NCBI GenBank assembly: GCA_934436435.1
Contig: CAKSAN010000012.1
Location: forward strand, 89,937-153,936
Origin: an uncultured Acetatifactor sp.
Lineage (GTDB): Bacteria > Bacillota > Clostridia > Lachnospirales > Lachnospiraceae
Direction of reading: 5' to 3'
Length of the DNA: 64,000 nt
In this document: positions 35,874-45,400 of the stretch, one piece after another
Numbering within the stretch: the first letter of the stretch is position 1
Layout of the letters: each line of letters begins with the position of its first letter
The notes under the pieces: generated by a model
The model's database searches: none
The model's input: the letters and a program-made list of their open reading frames with translations, nothing else
Told to the model about the DNA's origin: nothing
Made by a program: the position numbers and the translations under genes

Positions 35874-36530
35874 ATGAAGCGGAATGTAAGTCTTGCGGAG
35901 ATATCCGACGGCCATTTATATAAGGCAAACGATATGGTAAAGGCGGATTGCGGCGGCTGTGAGGGTTGTTCCCGGTGCTGTCACGGCATGGGGAACTCTA
36001 TTATCCTGGACCCTTATGATGTCTATCGGCTGACAACAGGACTGGGAAAAAGCATGCAGGAGCTGTTGGCCACGGCGGTAGAACTGAACGTGGTGGACGG
36101 TGTGATCCTGCCGAATCTGAAAATGCAGGGGACAGAGGAAGCCTGTGCTTATCTGGATGCGGAAGGGCGATGCAGTATTCACCCGTACCGCCCGGGGATC
36201 TGCAGGCTGTTTCCTCTGGGAAGATATTATGAGAACGGGGGATTTTCCTATTTCCTCCAGACCGGGGAATGTGCGAAGGAGAATCGCAGCAAAGTGAAAG
36301 TCAGCAAGTGGATCGACACCCCGGAACTGACCAGAAATCAACAGTTCACCTTACAGTGGCATGACCTGCTGCATGCCATGGAAGAAAGGCTTGCAGGAGA
36401 AGACGAGGAAAAACAACGGGAAGAAAATCTGTTGCTGCTGCGTCTGTTTTACCTGTTGCCGTACGAGGGAACCATAGATTTTTACACACAATTTACAGAG
36501 AGGATGGAACATTGGAATGGACAGATTTGA
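35874..36530 (+). CDS. YkgJ-family cysteine-cluster protein
   Basis: The protein has 218 aa. The N-terminal CGGCEGCSRCCHGMGN resembles the Cys cluster of YkgJ/CxxCxxCC proteins, followed by LDAEGRCSIHPYRPGICRLFP with two further Cys, giving likely metal or Fe-S ligands. The function of the family is not settled. The last 14 bases overlap the chemoreceptor gene at 36517, so the two are translationally coupled; a partnership with that receptor is possible but unproven. Confidence 0.85.
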   Translation: MKRNVSLAEISDGHLYKANDMVKADCGGCEGCSRCCHGMGNSIILDPYDVYRLTTGLGKSMQELLATAVELNVVDGVILPNLKMQGTEEACAYLDAEGRCSIHPYRPGICRLFPLGRYYENGGFSYFLQTGECAKENRSKVKVSKWIDTPELTRNQQFTLQWHDLLHAMEERLAGEDEEKQREENLLLLRLFYLLPYEGTIDFYTQFTERMEHWNGQI

Positions 36531-38277
36531 AAAATTAAACAAACTCCCCATCGAGAAGCGGCTGTTGGCCGTATTTCGTAAGATTTCTTTACTGTTGAGT
36601 GCGACAGGTATCATTGCCTGCATCGCCATGGGAATCGTCAGCTATCAGTATTCCTATGCGCTGCGTCACTATGGATTTTCACAAGGGGACATCGGCAAGG
36701 CCATGATCATCATTTCGGAGATGCGCAGTGAGACCCGTGCCGCCATCGGCTACGATGACGATTCTCTGGTGGCTACGGCGAAAAGTGCCCATGATCTGGC
36801 GGCAGAACAGCTGGACACTTATGTCAGTGCTTTAGAGAAGGATGTACTTACGGCAGAAGCAAGAGATACCTACCGGCAGATCACGGACGGTGTGGCTTCT
36901 TACCAGCAGATCGAGGCTCAGGTACTGGAACTGGGCACTTCCTCAGATCCGGCCAAGAGAATGGAGGCACAGCAGATGGCCGTCGAGCAGCTGGATCCCG
37001 TGTTCCAACAGGTATATGCAGCAATGACCGTATTGCTTGACAACAGTGTGGAGAACGGCAACGCCATGGAGCAGAAGCTGGATATTTTCCGTGTGATCAT
37101 CTTTGTCGTGATCTTACTGGTTATCGTTCTGGGATTTGTGGAATCCGGAAGAGCCGGCAGAGAAATCGCCAAGGGGATTTCCCGTCCTCTGAAGGCACTG
37201 GCAGACCGTCTGAACGGTTTTGCAGCAGGAGATCTGTCTTCAGAGTTCCCGGCAGTACAGTCCGAGGATGAAGTGGCAGAAATGACCCGGGCGGCTACCG
37301 ATATGGCTGCGAATCTGCGGATGATCATTGAGGACATCAACCAGGCACTGAGTGCCATGGCAAGCGGTGACTGGACGGTGAAATTCCGCTACCCCGATCT
37401 CTATGTGGGAGATCTGGATGAACTGAAAGGGGCTCTGCGGGATATTAAATACAAGATGAACGAAGCCCTGTACGATGTCAATGAAGTATCCGATCAGGTG
37501 TCCATGGGGGCCGGAAGTCTGGCGGATGCTGCCCAGTCTCTGGCTGAGGGGGCTACCGATCAGGCAGGAGCCGTACAGCAGCTGCAGGCCACCATCAGCA
37601 ATATTACCTCCATGGTGGACAATACTGCAGAACATACGAAGAATTCCAGCAAACAGGCACAGGAGTATTCCGCCAAGGCAGACGAAGGCCGTACCGAGAT
37701 GAATCACCTGATGGAGATCATGGGAAGGATCAATGAGACTTCCGAAAAGATCAGCAACATCATCGGCGAGATCGAGGACATTGCCAGCCAGACGAACCTG
37801 CTGTCTCTGAATGCTTCCATCGAGGCAGCCAGAGCGGGAGAGGCCGGAAGAGGCTTTGCCGTGGTGGCAGACCAGATTGGTAAGCTTGCAGAGCAGAGTG
37901 CACAGTCCGCAGTCAATACAAGGGATCTCATCGGCGGCACTCTGGAAGAGATCCATGCCGGAAACGAGGCGGTAGATCATGCTTCCCAGACCTTAAGTAC
38001 CATCGTGGAGGGCGTCCGCAGGATTGCACAGGACTCCGAGGAACTGACCCAGATCGCGGCTACCCAGGCAGAGGCCATGGAGCAGGCGGAGAGCGGTGTG
38101 AACCAGATCTCCGAAATCGTACAGTCCAACTCTGCGGCAGCAGAAGAGCTGTCCGCCACCAGTGAGGAACTGCTGGCCCAGTCGGAGAATATGACGAATC
38201 TGGTGAAACAGTTCAAGCTGATCGATGAGAAGAAGATTCAGGCGAGAAAAAAGGAGGCCACCCATGCCGGTATTTGA
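36517..38277 (+). CDS. Methyl-accepting chemotaxis protein
   Basis: The protein has 586 aa. Membrane helices are at ~22-46 and ~190-208. Between them lies an extracytoplasmic helical-bundle (4HB-like) sensor of ~145 residues. A HAMP linker covers ~209-265. The signalling coiled coil carries the conserved hairpin tip ([20 protein letters not shown], then [20 protein letters not shown]). The protein ends KKEATHAGI and has no CheR-binding pentapeptide. It overlaps the YkgJ-type gene by 14 bases at its start and the Lon-like AAA+ gene by 14 bases at its end. No che or flagellar genes are in the window, so the output may not be motility. Confidence 0.92.
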   Translation: MDRFEKLNKLPIEKRLLAVFRKISLLLSATGIIACIAMGIVSYQYSYALRHYGFSQGDIGKAMIIISEMRSETRAAIGYDDDSLVATAKSAHDLAAEQLDTYVSALEKDVLTAEARDTYRQITDGVASYQQIEAQVLELGTSSDPAKRMEAQQMAVEQLDPVFQQVYAAMTVLLDNSVENGNAMEQKLDIFRVIIFVVILLVIVLGFVESGRAGREIAKGISRPLKALADRLNGFAAGDLSSEFPAVQSEDEVAEMTRAATDMAANLRMIIEDINQALSAMASGDWTVKFRYPDLYVGDLDELKGALRDIKYKMNEALYDVNEVSDQVSMGAGSLADAAQSLAEGATDQAGAVQQLQATISNITSMVDNTAEHTKNSSKQAQEYSAKADEGRTEMNHLMEIMGRINETSEKISNIIGEIEDIASQTNLLSLNASIEAARAGEAGRGFAVVADQIGKLAEQSAQSAVNTRDLIGGTLEEIHAGNEAVDHASQTLSTIVEGVRRIAQDSEELTQIAATQAEAMEQAESGVNQISEIVQSNSAAAEELSATSEELLAQSENMTNLVKQFKLIDEKKIQARKKEATHAGI

Positions 38278-39754
38278 TTTCAGCAGTACCCCGGAAAATG
38301 AGAAGAAACAGGATCCTATATGCACCTATACTACGTTTCGTTCCAGTGAGGCTGTGGCAAGCCCCGAAAAGCCGATCCTGATTCTGGACAACAGCAGGGA
38401 ACAGTGGAAGCATCATGCCATCGGCGTCTTCGGCAACCAGAGCAAGCGCACCAATTTTGAATTCAAGGAAGAGGGCAGCAGTGCCTATGCCGATATTTTA
38501 CAGATTGATGCCAGATTCGTCAGCCTCGTCAGATGGCTGGGAGAAAATCACATCAATGTCCGCCTCTCCGGAGAGAACAGGGCAGATGGTTATGCGGTAT
38601 ACAAGATCCGGGAGACGGCATTCGGCGGCGGTACGAAGCTGTCGGCGGAAGACGGATTTTTACAGTTCATGATGGAAAGACTGTTCGCCAGCAGTGCTCC
38701 TGCGGAAGAGGAACAGGGAGAGGATGAGGAGGAAGACGGCGATGATATGAAGCTTACCAGCCTCCAGAGTATCTCCGATTTCATGACCTGTGCCGGAAGG
38801 ACCATGCCGGAGAACATCCGCTTGTGGGCCAGAAGGAACCTGGCAGTGGCCAGATCCCATGAGGTGTCTCCCGAAGAGAGAAGACATGCCCAGAGAGCGT
38901 TGTCCATCATGATGAACATTCAGTGGAAGGGCAATTATTTTGAAGCCATTGACCCGGTGGAGGCCAGGCGGATTCTGGACGAGGAACTGTACGGTATGGA
39001 GAGGGTCAAGCAGCGGATCATGGAGACCATCATCCAGATTAACCGTACCCATACCTTACCGGCCTACGGACTTCTGTTGGTGGGTCCCGCGGGAACCGGT
39101 AAATCCCAGATTGCTTATGCGGTGGCAAGGATCTTAAAGCTTCCCTGGACGACATTGGATATGAGTTCCATCAACGATCCGGAGCAGCTGACCGGAAGCT
39201 CCAGAATCTATGCCAACGCCAAGCCCGGTATCATCATGGAAGCTTTTTCCATGGCGGGAGAGTCCAATCTGGTATTCATTATCAACGAACTGGACAAGGC
39301 AGCCAGCGGCAAAGGCAACGGCAATCCGGCGGATGTGCTTCTGACACTGTTAGACAATCTGGGATTCACGGACAATTATATGGAATGTACTGTACCCACC
39401 TTTGGTGTTTATCCCATCGCCACCGCCAACGATAAGAACCAGATCAGTGCACCGTTAATGTCCCGCTTTGCGGTGATCGATATTCCCGATTACACACCGG
39501 AGGAGAAGAAGATCATTTTCTCCAGATTCGCATTGCCGAAGGTGTTGAAACGTATCGGATTGCAGGCAGATGAATGTACCATCACCGAAGAGGGACTGGA
39601 GGAGGTCGTGAAGATCTATTCCAACACCAGCGGTATCCGTGATCTGGAGCAGGCAGCAGAGCATCTGGCAGCCAATGCCCTGTATCAGATCGAAGTGGAC
39701 GGATTAAAAGAAGTCGTATTTGATGCGGAAAAGGTCAGAAAATTATTTTTGTAA
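38264..39754 (+). CDS. Lon-like AAA+ ATPase lacking the protease domain, coupled to a chemoreceptor
   Basis: The protein has 496 aa from ATG 38264 (AAAAGGAGG before it); an earlier in-frame start lies inside the receptor gene. Residues ~235-475 align by eye with the Lon AAA+ module: ELYGMERVKQRIMETI, Walker A GPAGTGKS (274-281), Walker B VFIINELDK with Asn341 where Lon has Asp (Glu342 kept), sensor-1 IATAND, arginine-finger SRF, and sensor-2 GIRDLEQ. It stops after the AAA+ lid, with no Ser-Lys protease domain. Residues 1-230 are not the Lon N-domain and include an acidic stretch (~147-161). The 14-base overlap with the receptor implies joint synthesis. The function is unknown; a receptor-controlled unfoldase or remodeller is one reading. 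Confidence 0.78.
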   Translation: MPVFDFSSTPENEKKQDPICTYTTFRSSEAVASPEKPILILDNSREQWKHHAIGVFGNQSKRTNFEFKEEGSSAYADILQIDARFVSLVRWLGENHINVRLSGENRADGYAVYKIRETAFGGGTKLSAEDGFLQFMMERLFASSAPAEEEQGEDEEEDGDDMKLTSLQSISDFMTCAGRTMPENIRLWARRNLAVARSHEVSPEERRHAQRALSIMMNIQWKGNYFEAIDPVEARRILDEELYGMERVKQRIMETIIQINRTHTLPAYGLLLVGPAGTGKSQIAYAVARILKLPWTTLDMSSINDPEQLTGSSRIYANAKPGIIMEAFSMAGESNLVFIINELDKAASGKGNGNPADVLLTLLDNLGFTDNYMECTVPTFGVYPIATANDKNQISAPLMSRFAVIDIPDYTPEEKKIIFSRFALPKVLKRIGLQADECTITEEGLEEVVKIYSNTSGIRDLEQAAEHLAANALYQIEVDGLKEVVFDAEKVRKLFL

Positions 39755-39760
39755 AAGCAG

Positions 39761-39804
39761 AAAGCAGGCGGTCGCGCAAAAGAAAAGTGCGACTGCCTGC
39801 TTTT
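39761..39804. terminator. Terminator after the receptor/ATPase pair
   Basis: AAAGCAGGCGGTCGCGC pairs with GTGCGACTGCCTGCTTT (few mismatches) around a short A-rich loop, ending TTTT. Confidence 0.9.
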
Positions 39805-39835
39805 GATGATCATAGGGAAAAAGAGGAGAGGGAAC

Positions 39836-40411
39836 ATGACAAAGAAAGTATTAGTGATCACGGACGCACAGCGGGAATTTATCACCGGAGCGCTGGGGAA
39901 CAAAGAGTGTGAGGCGGCGGTAAAAAATATCGTTGCGGCGGCAGAAAGCGGGGAATACTACAAAGTAATCTTTACCAAGGATACCCATACGGCAGATTAT
40001 ATGAACACCCAGGAAGGAAAACGGCTGCCCGTCCTGCACGGACAGGAGGGGACGGAAGGGTACGAGATCCATCCGGAGATTGTAAAAGCGGTACAGGAGC
40101 ATTATGCGCCGGAGCAGGTCATTACAGTGAAAAAGCCCACCTTCGGCAGTCTGGACTTCGGTAAGACATTGCAGACGATCTGGGAGGAAGTGACGTCGTC
40201 AGGAGAGGCCACGGAAGGAGAATATCCCATGGAAGTGGATTTCACCGGATTTTGTACCGGGATCTGCGTGCTGAGCAATGTGGTCATGGCGAAGACCTTT
40301 GTGCCGGAAGCAAGAGTGTGTGTCATCGAGAAGGCCTGTGCCTGTGTGACACCAGGGACCCACCAGACAGCTATTGCAGCCATGGGACCGATCCAGGTGG
40401 ATGTTATTTAA
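39836..40411 (+). CDS. pncA: Nicotinamidase / isochorismatase-family hydrolase
   Basis: The protein has 191 aa from ATG 39836 (GAGAGGGA before it). The catalytic triad of the family is visible: Asp in LVITDAQREF, Lys in VKKPTFGS and Cys in FTGFCTGICVLSN. Metal ligands are likely Asp and His in FTKDTHTADY and the His of VLHGQEG. The next gene encodes nicotinate phosphoribosyltransferase, so deamidation of nicotinamide for NAD salvage is the most likely role. The PncA assignment over other isochorismatases rests on this neighbour. Confidence 0.8.
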   Translation: MTKKVLVITDAQREFITGALGNKECEAAVKNIVAAAESGEYYKVIFTKDTHTADYMNTQEGKRLPVLHGQEGTEGYEIHPEIVKAVQEHYAPEQVITVKKPTFGSLDFGKTLQTIWEEVTSSGEATEGEYPMEVDFTGFCTGICVLSNVVMAKTFVPEARVCVIEKACACVTPGTHQTAIAAMGPIQVDVI

Positions 40412-40427
40412 AATGGGGGAGAATGTT

Positions 40428-41642
40428 ATGAAATTACCACAGATCATCAACAGCTTATTGGAGAATGACATGTATAAGTTCTCCATGGGACAGTGCATAT
40501 ATCATCAGTTCAGTGCCTACAAGACCACCTGGACCTTCAAATGCAGGAATACGGATGTGCATTTTACCCCGGAGATGGTGGAAGAGATCAAGGAACAGAT
40601 CAAGGCATATTGTGACCTGCGTTTTACGGAAGAAGAATTGTCCTATCTGGAAAATGTAACATGGATCAAGGGCTCCTATGTGGATTTTTTACGTTTGTGG
40701 CAGCCCAGATACGAGGACTTTGAAATCAGTACGGATGCAGACTGCGGCCTCGCCATCGAGACAAAGGGCTCCTGGCTGAATACTTCCATGTATGAGATCC
40801 CGACTCTGGCCATCGTCAATGAAGTCTTTTTCCACATGAATTATGATTATGGAAAGCTGTATGCCTCCTTCCGGGAGCGGCTGGCGGATAAAATTCAGAA
40901 GCTTGTGGACGGAACCTATTGCCTTGGGAATTTCAGTGAGTTCGGTCTGCGGCGCCGTCTGTCCGCGGAGGCGCAGGAACTGGCCGTACAGGAGCTGGTG
41001 GCACACAATAAGGAATATAAGGATTCCTCCTGCATCGGTACGTCCAATGTCTATCTGGCAAAAAAGTGGAATGTGACACCGGTGGGCACCATGGCCCATG
41101 AGTGGATCATGTGTACCGGACAGGGGAACCACAAGCACAATCCGGCATATTCCAACTGGTACGCCCTGGATGCCTGGGTGAAGGAGTACGGCGTCCTGAA
41201 CGGAATCGCACTGACGGATACCATCACCACGGATTGTTTTCTGAAGGATTTCCAGCTGACCTATTCCACCCTGTTCTCCGGAGTGCGGCATGACAGCGGG
41301 GATCCCTTTGCCTGGGGAGAGAAGATGATCGCCCATTATGAATCCCTGGGGATCGATCCGAAGCGCAAGACCCTGCTGTTCAGTGACAGTCTGGATTTTG
41401 CACGGGCGGATGAACTGCGCAAGGCTTTCCGGGACCGGGTGACGGTGGCTTTCGGTATCGGCACCTATCTTGCCAATGATACCTGCGAGGAACCGTTAAA
41501 CATCGTAATGAAGACTACGGCCTGCAATGGCATGGATGTGGCGAAGATTTCCGATACCCCCGGCAAGGAAATGTGCAAGAATGCGGATTATGTGGATTAC
41601 CTCACCAGATGTATCAACTGGAGGCTGGAGCACGAACGGTAG
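40428..41642 (+). CDS. pncB: Nicotinate phosphoribosyltransferase
   Basis: The protein has 404 aa from ATG 40428 (GGGGGAG before it). Typical PncB segments are NDMYKFSMGQ at the start, FGLRRRLS, SCIGTSNVYLAKKWNVTPVG with MAHEW, TLFSGVRHDSGDPFAWG and LLFSDSLDF near the PRPP-binding region. It makes nicotinate mononucleotide from nicotinate and PRPP. It follows the nicotinamidase gene by 16 bases, forming a two-step NAD salvage unit. Confidence 0.93.
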   Translation: MKLPQIINSLLENDMYKFSMGQCIYHQFSAYKTTWTFKCRNTDVHFTPEMVEEIKEQIKAYCDLRFTEEELSYLENVTWIKGSYVDFLRLWQPRYEDFEISTDADCGLAIETKGSWLNTSMYEIPTLAIVNEVFFHMNYDYGKLYASFRERLADKIQKLVDGTYCLGNFSEFGLRRRLSAEAQELAVQELVAHNKEYKDSSCIGTSNVYLAKKWNVTPVGTMAHEWIMCTGQGNHKHNPAYSNWYALDAWVKEYGVLNGIALTDTITTDCFLKDFQLTYSTLFSGVRHDSGDPFAWGEKMIAHYESLGIDPKRKTLLFSDSLDFARADELRKAFRDRVTVAFGIGTYLANDTCEEPLNIVMKTTACNGMDVAKISDTPGKEMCKNADYVDYLTRCINWRLEHER

Positions 41643-41718
41643 GAGTAAGAAGCCGGATCCGGAACGTTTCGGAGAGCAGGAAAGCAGGAGAAGTAAGAGA
41701 CGAAAAGAGTTAAAAAGT

Positions 41719-42231
41719 ATGGAATATGAACATATCGAGCACACCTTCCCGCCGGTCTGGGATGCGGCTTCGGAGATATTGATCCTGGGGACACTGCCCT
41801 CGGTGAAGTCCAGGGAAAACCGTTTTTATTATGGACATAAGCAGAACCGTTTCTGGAAAGTCGTGGCGAAGCTGTGTGAGGAACCGGTGCCTGAGACCAT
41901 AGAGGAGAAAAAGAAAATGCTGCTGGCCCACCATATTGCGGTGTGGGATGTGATTCAGAGCTGTGATATTAAGGGCTCCAGCGACAGCAGCATCCGGAAC
42001 GTGGAACCCACCGACATCCGCCGGATCCTGTCGGAATCACAGATCACGGGAATCTATGCCAACGGAAACAAGGCGGGAGAACTCTATCGGAAATACCAGC
42101 TGCCGTTGACCGGCATCCGGGCAGTGGTGCTGCCCTCCACCAGCCCGGCCAATGCGGCATGGTCTCTGGAAAAATTGTGCGAGGCGTGGGAAAAGAGCAT
42201 CCGGGGAGGAATATCCGGTGGTTCTTATTGA
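41719..42231 (+). CDS. DNA-deoxyinosine glycosylase (uracil-DNA-glycosylase superfamily)
   Basis: The protein has 170 aa. The superfamily layout is seen: ILILGTLPSVKSRENRFYYGHKQNRFW split as ILILGTLPS (motif 1) then FYYGHKQNRFW, VWDVIQSCDIKGSSDSS (base pocket) and the late LPSTSPANAAW (motif 2-like S-T-S-P-A-N). These are typical of deoxyinosine/uracil glycosylases of gut Firmicutes, which excise deaminated bases. The RBS is poor; the start lies 76 bases after pncB and the gene probably shares its transcript. Confidence 0.85.
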   Translation: MEYEHIEHTFPPVWDAASEILILGTLPSVKSRENRFYYGHKQNRFWKVVAKLCEEPVPETIEEKKKMLLAHHIAVWDVIQSCDIKGSSDSSIRNVEPTDIRRILSESQITGIYANGNKAGELYRKYQLPLTGIRAVVLPSTSPANAAWSLEKLCEAWEKSIRGGISGGSY

Positions 42232-42256
42232 CAAATTGTACCGGATTTACTATACT
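42228..42256 (+). promoter_or_regulatory. Sigma-A promoter of the 2819-aa surface protein
   Basis: TTGACA (42228-42233) and TATACT (42251-42256) are separated by 17 bases. The -35 overlaps the stop codon of the preceding glycosylase gene. A leader of about 185 bases follows. Confidence 0.8.
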
Positions 42257-42345
42257 GTTTATAAATGATACAGAAAGTCTCATAAATACCTTTTAGGAAC
42301 AGCAGAGGGGCATGAGATATTTTCTATGAGTTAGTGGGGAAAGCG

Positions 42346-42396
42346 GATCAGCTCAGGCGGATTGGCCTTGTCGGGGGCAACCTGCCTGAGCTGATC
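42346..42396 (+). promoter_or_regulatory. Structured leader hairpin before the giant surface-protein gene
   Basis: GATCAGCTCAGGC (42346-42358) pairs perfectly with GCCTGAGCTGATC (42384-42396), with two more G-C pairs past a one-base bulge. The loop is G/C-rich and no T-run follows, so it is not a simple terminator. It ends 50 bases before ATG 42447. It does not match a riboswitch consensus I know. Confidence 0.7.
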
Positions 42397-42446
42397 TACT
42401 TTCAGGCATATGTGGATTCACAGTCTTATATCGAAAAAGGAGAAGT

Positions 42447-45400
42447 ATGAAAAATCGAAGAATGAATGTAAAGAGAATGATGGCTATGGTATTAGCGGTG
42501 TTAATGCTTGCCGACACTGTGGATATTCCGGCGCTGACTGTACAGGCGGCGGACTATAAAAGTGCGGAAACGGCTGTGACAGCAGAGCAGGAGGCCGTTA
42601 GTGAGGAAAATGCTGCGGTCATGGCAGCAATCTCAGCAAATGATGCGGCGGCGTACGGAATCGCAGCGCTGGCGGACACGACGGAGACCCCGGTGCAGGT
42701 GAAAAAAAGCGATGGCACGGTGCTGAACTATGCGACAATTTATGACTTTACAGGGGGAACCTGCTGGACAAATTGCGAGATTACTCTGAATGGCAATGCT
42801 TCGTTGGGAGGGAACTGTTTTTTTAAGGGAACCGTTACACTGGATCTGAACGGTTATACGCTGGAGACAGAGAATTACGCACTTTCATTTGAAGGGTCAA
42901 ATTCTGTGGTTAAATCGTCAAAATCCGACGGAAAGATTACAGGCGTGGGATATGACGGGTGGCAAGGTTATAATGATGTGCTGCATGTAGAGGGATCGGG
43001 TGCAAGCTGTACTATTAAAAGCGGTGTGACGATTGAGGCAACAGAATACAAGCCTGCCGTTTATGCATGCGCAAGCCTTATCATTGAGGAGGGGGTTACC
43101 CTGACACGCACAAATGGCAATGAAGTACTCCGTGTGCGTCCGGGTGGTAATGTAACCATAAATGGCGGAACCTTCCAGGGCAAGGTATATCGGACATCAG
43201 GGGGTACCCTGCAGATCAGCGGCGGTACCTTTAAAAATGGAATAGAGGTGGAAGGCGGAACTCTTGCCGACTGCTTTAACGGCTACGGTTTAAAGAAGTC
43301 GGATGGCGATGCCCTTGTAGATCTGGCGGCAGCCTCTGTCTCGGATTCCGTGTATGTATACCAGATCCCGTTCCGGATCACAGGCCAGCCGATTCTTGCA
43401 GTCGATCAGGCCAGCGTGGTGGAGGGCTATACTGACGAACAGCCACAGCTTTTCGTGGCAGCCGCGAAGAACGAAGGCGTGACCGGTGAATTATCCTATC
43501 AGTGGCGGGTAAAGAAGCAGCTTGCGGGACAGGACGAAGTGGACGAGGCGGTCACAGGAGCGACAGAGACAACTTTCCGGATTCCCGCTAAGCTGGCGGT
43601 GGGAACCTATCGCTATTATTGCCGGGTCACCTGTGGCAGCGACAGTATTGATTCGGCGGCAGTGACCTTCACTGTGCAGGCAGGCTTGTACGGGGTAACT
43701 GTCAACGGCACGGAGACGCTCTATGCCGACCTGAGTGCCGCGCTGGATGCCATCGAGGCGGCAGTGGAGAAGGCAACAGGCGCTACAGACATTACGTTTA
43801 AGCTGCATGCATCCGTAAAGAATAACGCTGCCGTCCGGACATTCAGCGCCGGAAAATATCCGTTCCATCTCACGGTGGATCTGAACGGGCATGAGCTTGG
43901 AAATTATGGCACTATTGCATGGTTGAACACCAGAGACCAGTGCTGTATCGGTGTCTCGGGGGAGAACGCAAAGCTGACGGTTACGGATTTCTCCGGGGAA
44001 GGTAACGGTGAACTGCACGGTGGCTTTTCGGCTGTAAACGGCGCTGCACTGGAAATGACGGGCGGCAAGTGCGCCTATATCTATATTGAATCCGGCGCAA
44101 AGGGTCTTGTAAAGGGTGGCACCTGCGGGATGAGAGCCTATATAGGAAACGCTGATGCTTCCGAGGGAAATGCCGGCACCTCCTGCGAAGTACAGGGAGG
44201 ACTCCTGTCATCGATAGCTGTATATGGAGGTGCAGCGCTTACCGTAACGAAGGACTACACAGGAAAAACAGATTCACTGGTAGTGAACCATTGGGCGAGA
44301 ACCAATGGTGCAATGAAAAAACAGCGTGCGCTGGTTTCGCTTGCCGGAGGCAGCTATGGAAAGATCAAGACAGATCCCTACTGCACGCTGGAAGAAGATT
44401 TGGGGGCAATGTTGGCAGATCCAGCGAACGGCTACGCCATCGCCGATATGCTGGCGGAGGGCTATGCATTGTTCAACAACGGCTTCAAGTTGGATCTGGA
44501 CAGAACCGCGCTGTTCTACAGCAATGTGGAGGTCAAGCCTGCCGACACACCGGACAATACGGGGCTGGCTGTGGCAGAGATCGTGGAGGACGGCACAAAG
44601 AAAACCTACTATACATCGTGGGAAAGTGTGCTGGACTATCTGCCGAAGGCGGGGACTGTGGACAGCGCTTCGGTGGAGGTCATATTATTAAAGGATATTT
44701 CCGGTGCTTCTGCTACAGAGACATTGACTTTGAACAAGGCGGATAAGTATATTCTGCGATCCCCGGAGGACAGCCACTTCACAATAACTGGTGATGGCGA
44801 TGCCCTACTGAAAATGAATTGCACAGCGACATTTATTATTGACAATATTACCCTTGAGGACGGCTTTATAGAAGCTTCCAGAGGAGAATTTATTATAAAG
44901 GACGCGCTGCTGCAGAATGAAAAATGCAAGGCGCCGGTGATCAGGCTAAGCGATGGATATCTGGTATTGGAGCGGGGTGCCCGTCTGGTTCTGGAAGGGG
45001 CGGATGATGCTGCACGGACAGTGGAGCTGACAGGAGCTGCCAGAATCTTCATTGCAGACGGCGCAGGCATCAACCCTTCTAATAATGGAAAATATGGCAT
45101 TCTGGTCTCCGGCACAGATAATTCTCTGGTTGTGCCGGAAGGAGCGGGCGGTAAAAACATTGATGCAAAACTGGCAGACGGAGCTGGATTGACAGTCTAT
45201 TGGACGCCGGATTATCTTACGGACTTTATTAAGGAACTTGAGGCGGAAAAAGCTGCGAGTGAGAACATTACCACCTACTATCAGATCCGGCTGCCGGAGG
45301 GCGTTTCCCTGCCGGACGGCGCCAACAGCAATATAAAGGTGCTGAATGACATGTTGTACGGTAAACAAGGAAGCGAAATTACCGTGAACAGCATCACCTG

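Noticed and set aside
36517..38277. Chemotaxis operon
   Set aside because: No cheA, cheW, cheY or flagellar gene is in the surrounding 25 kb; the receptor is instead coupled to a cysteine-cluster protein and an AAA+ ATPase.
42257..42446. Known riboswitch in the leader of the giant surface-protein gene
   Set aside because: The single long stem does not fit the conserved core of any riboswitch class I can recall; reported only as a structured leader.
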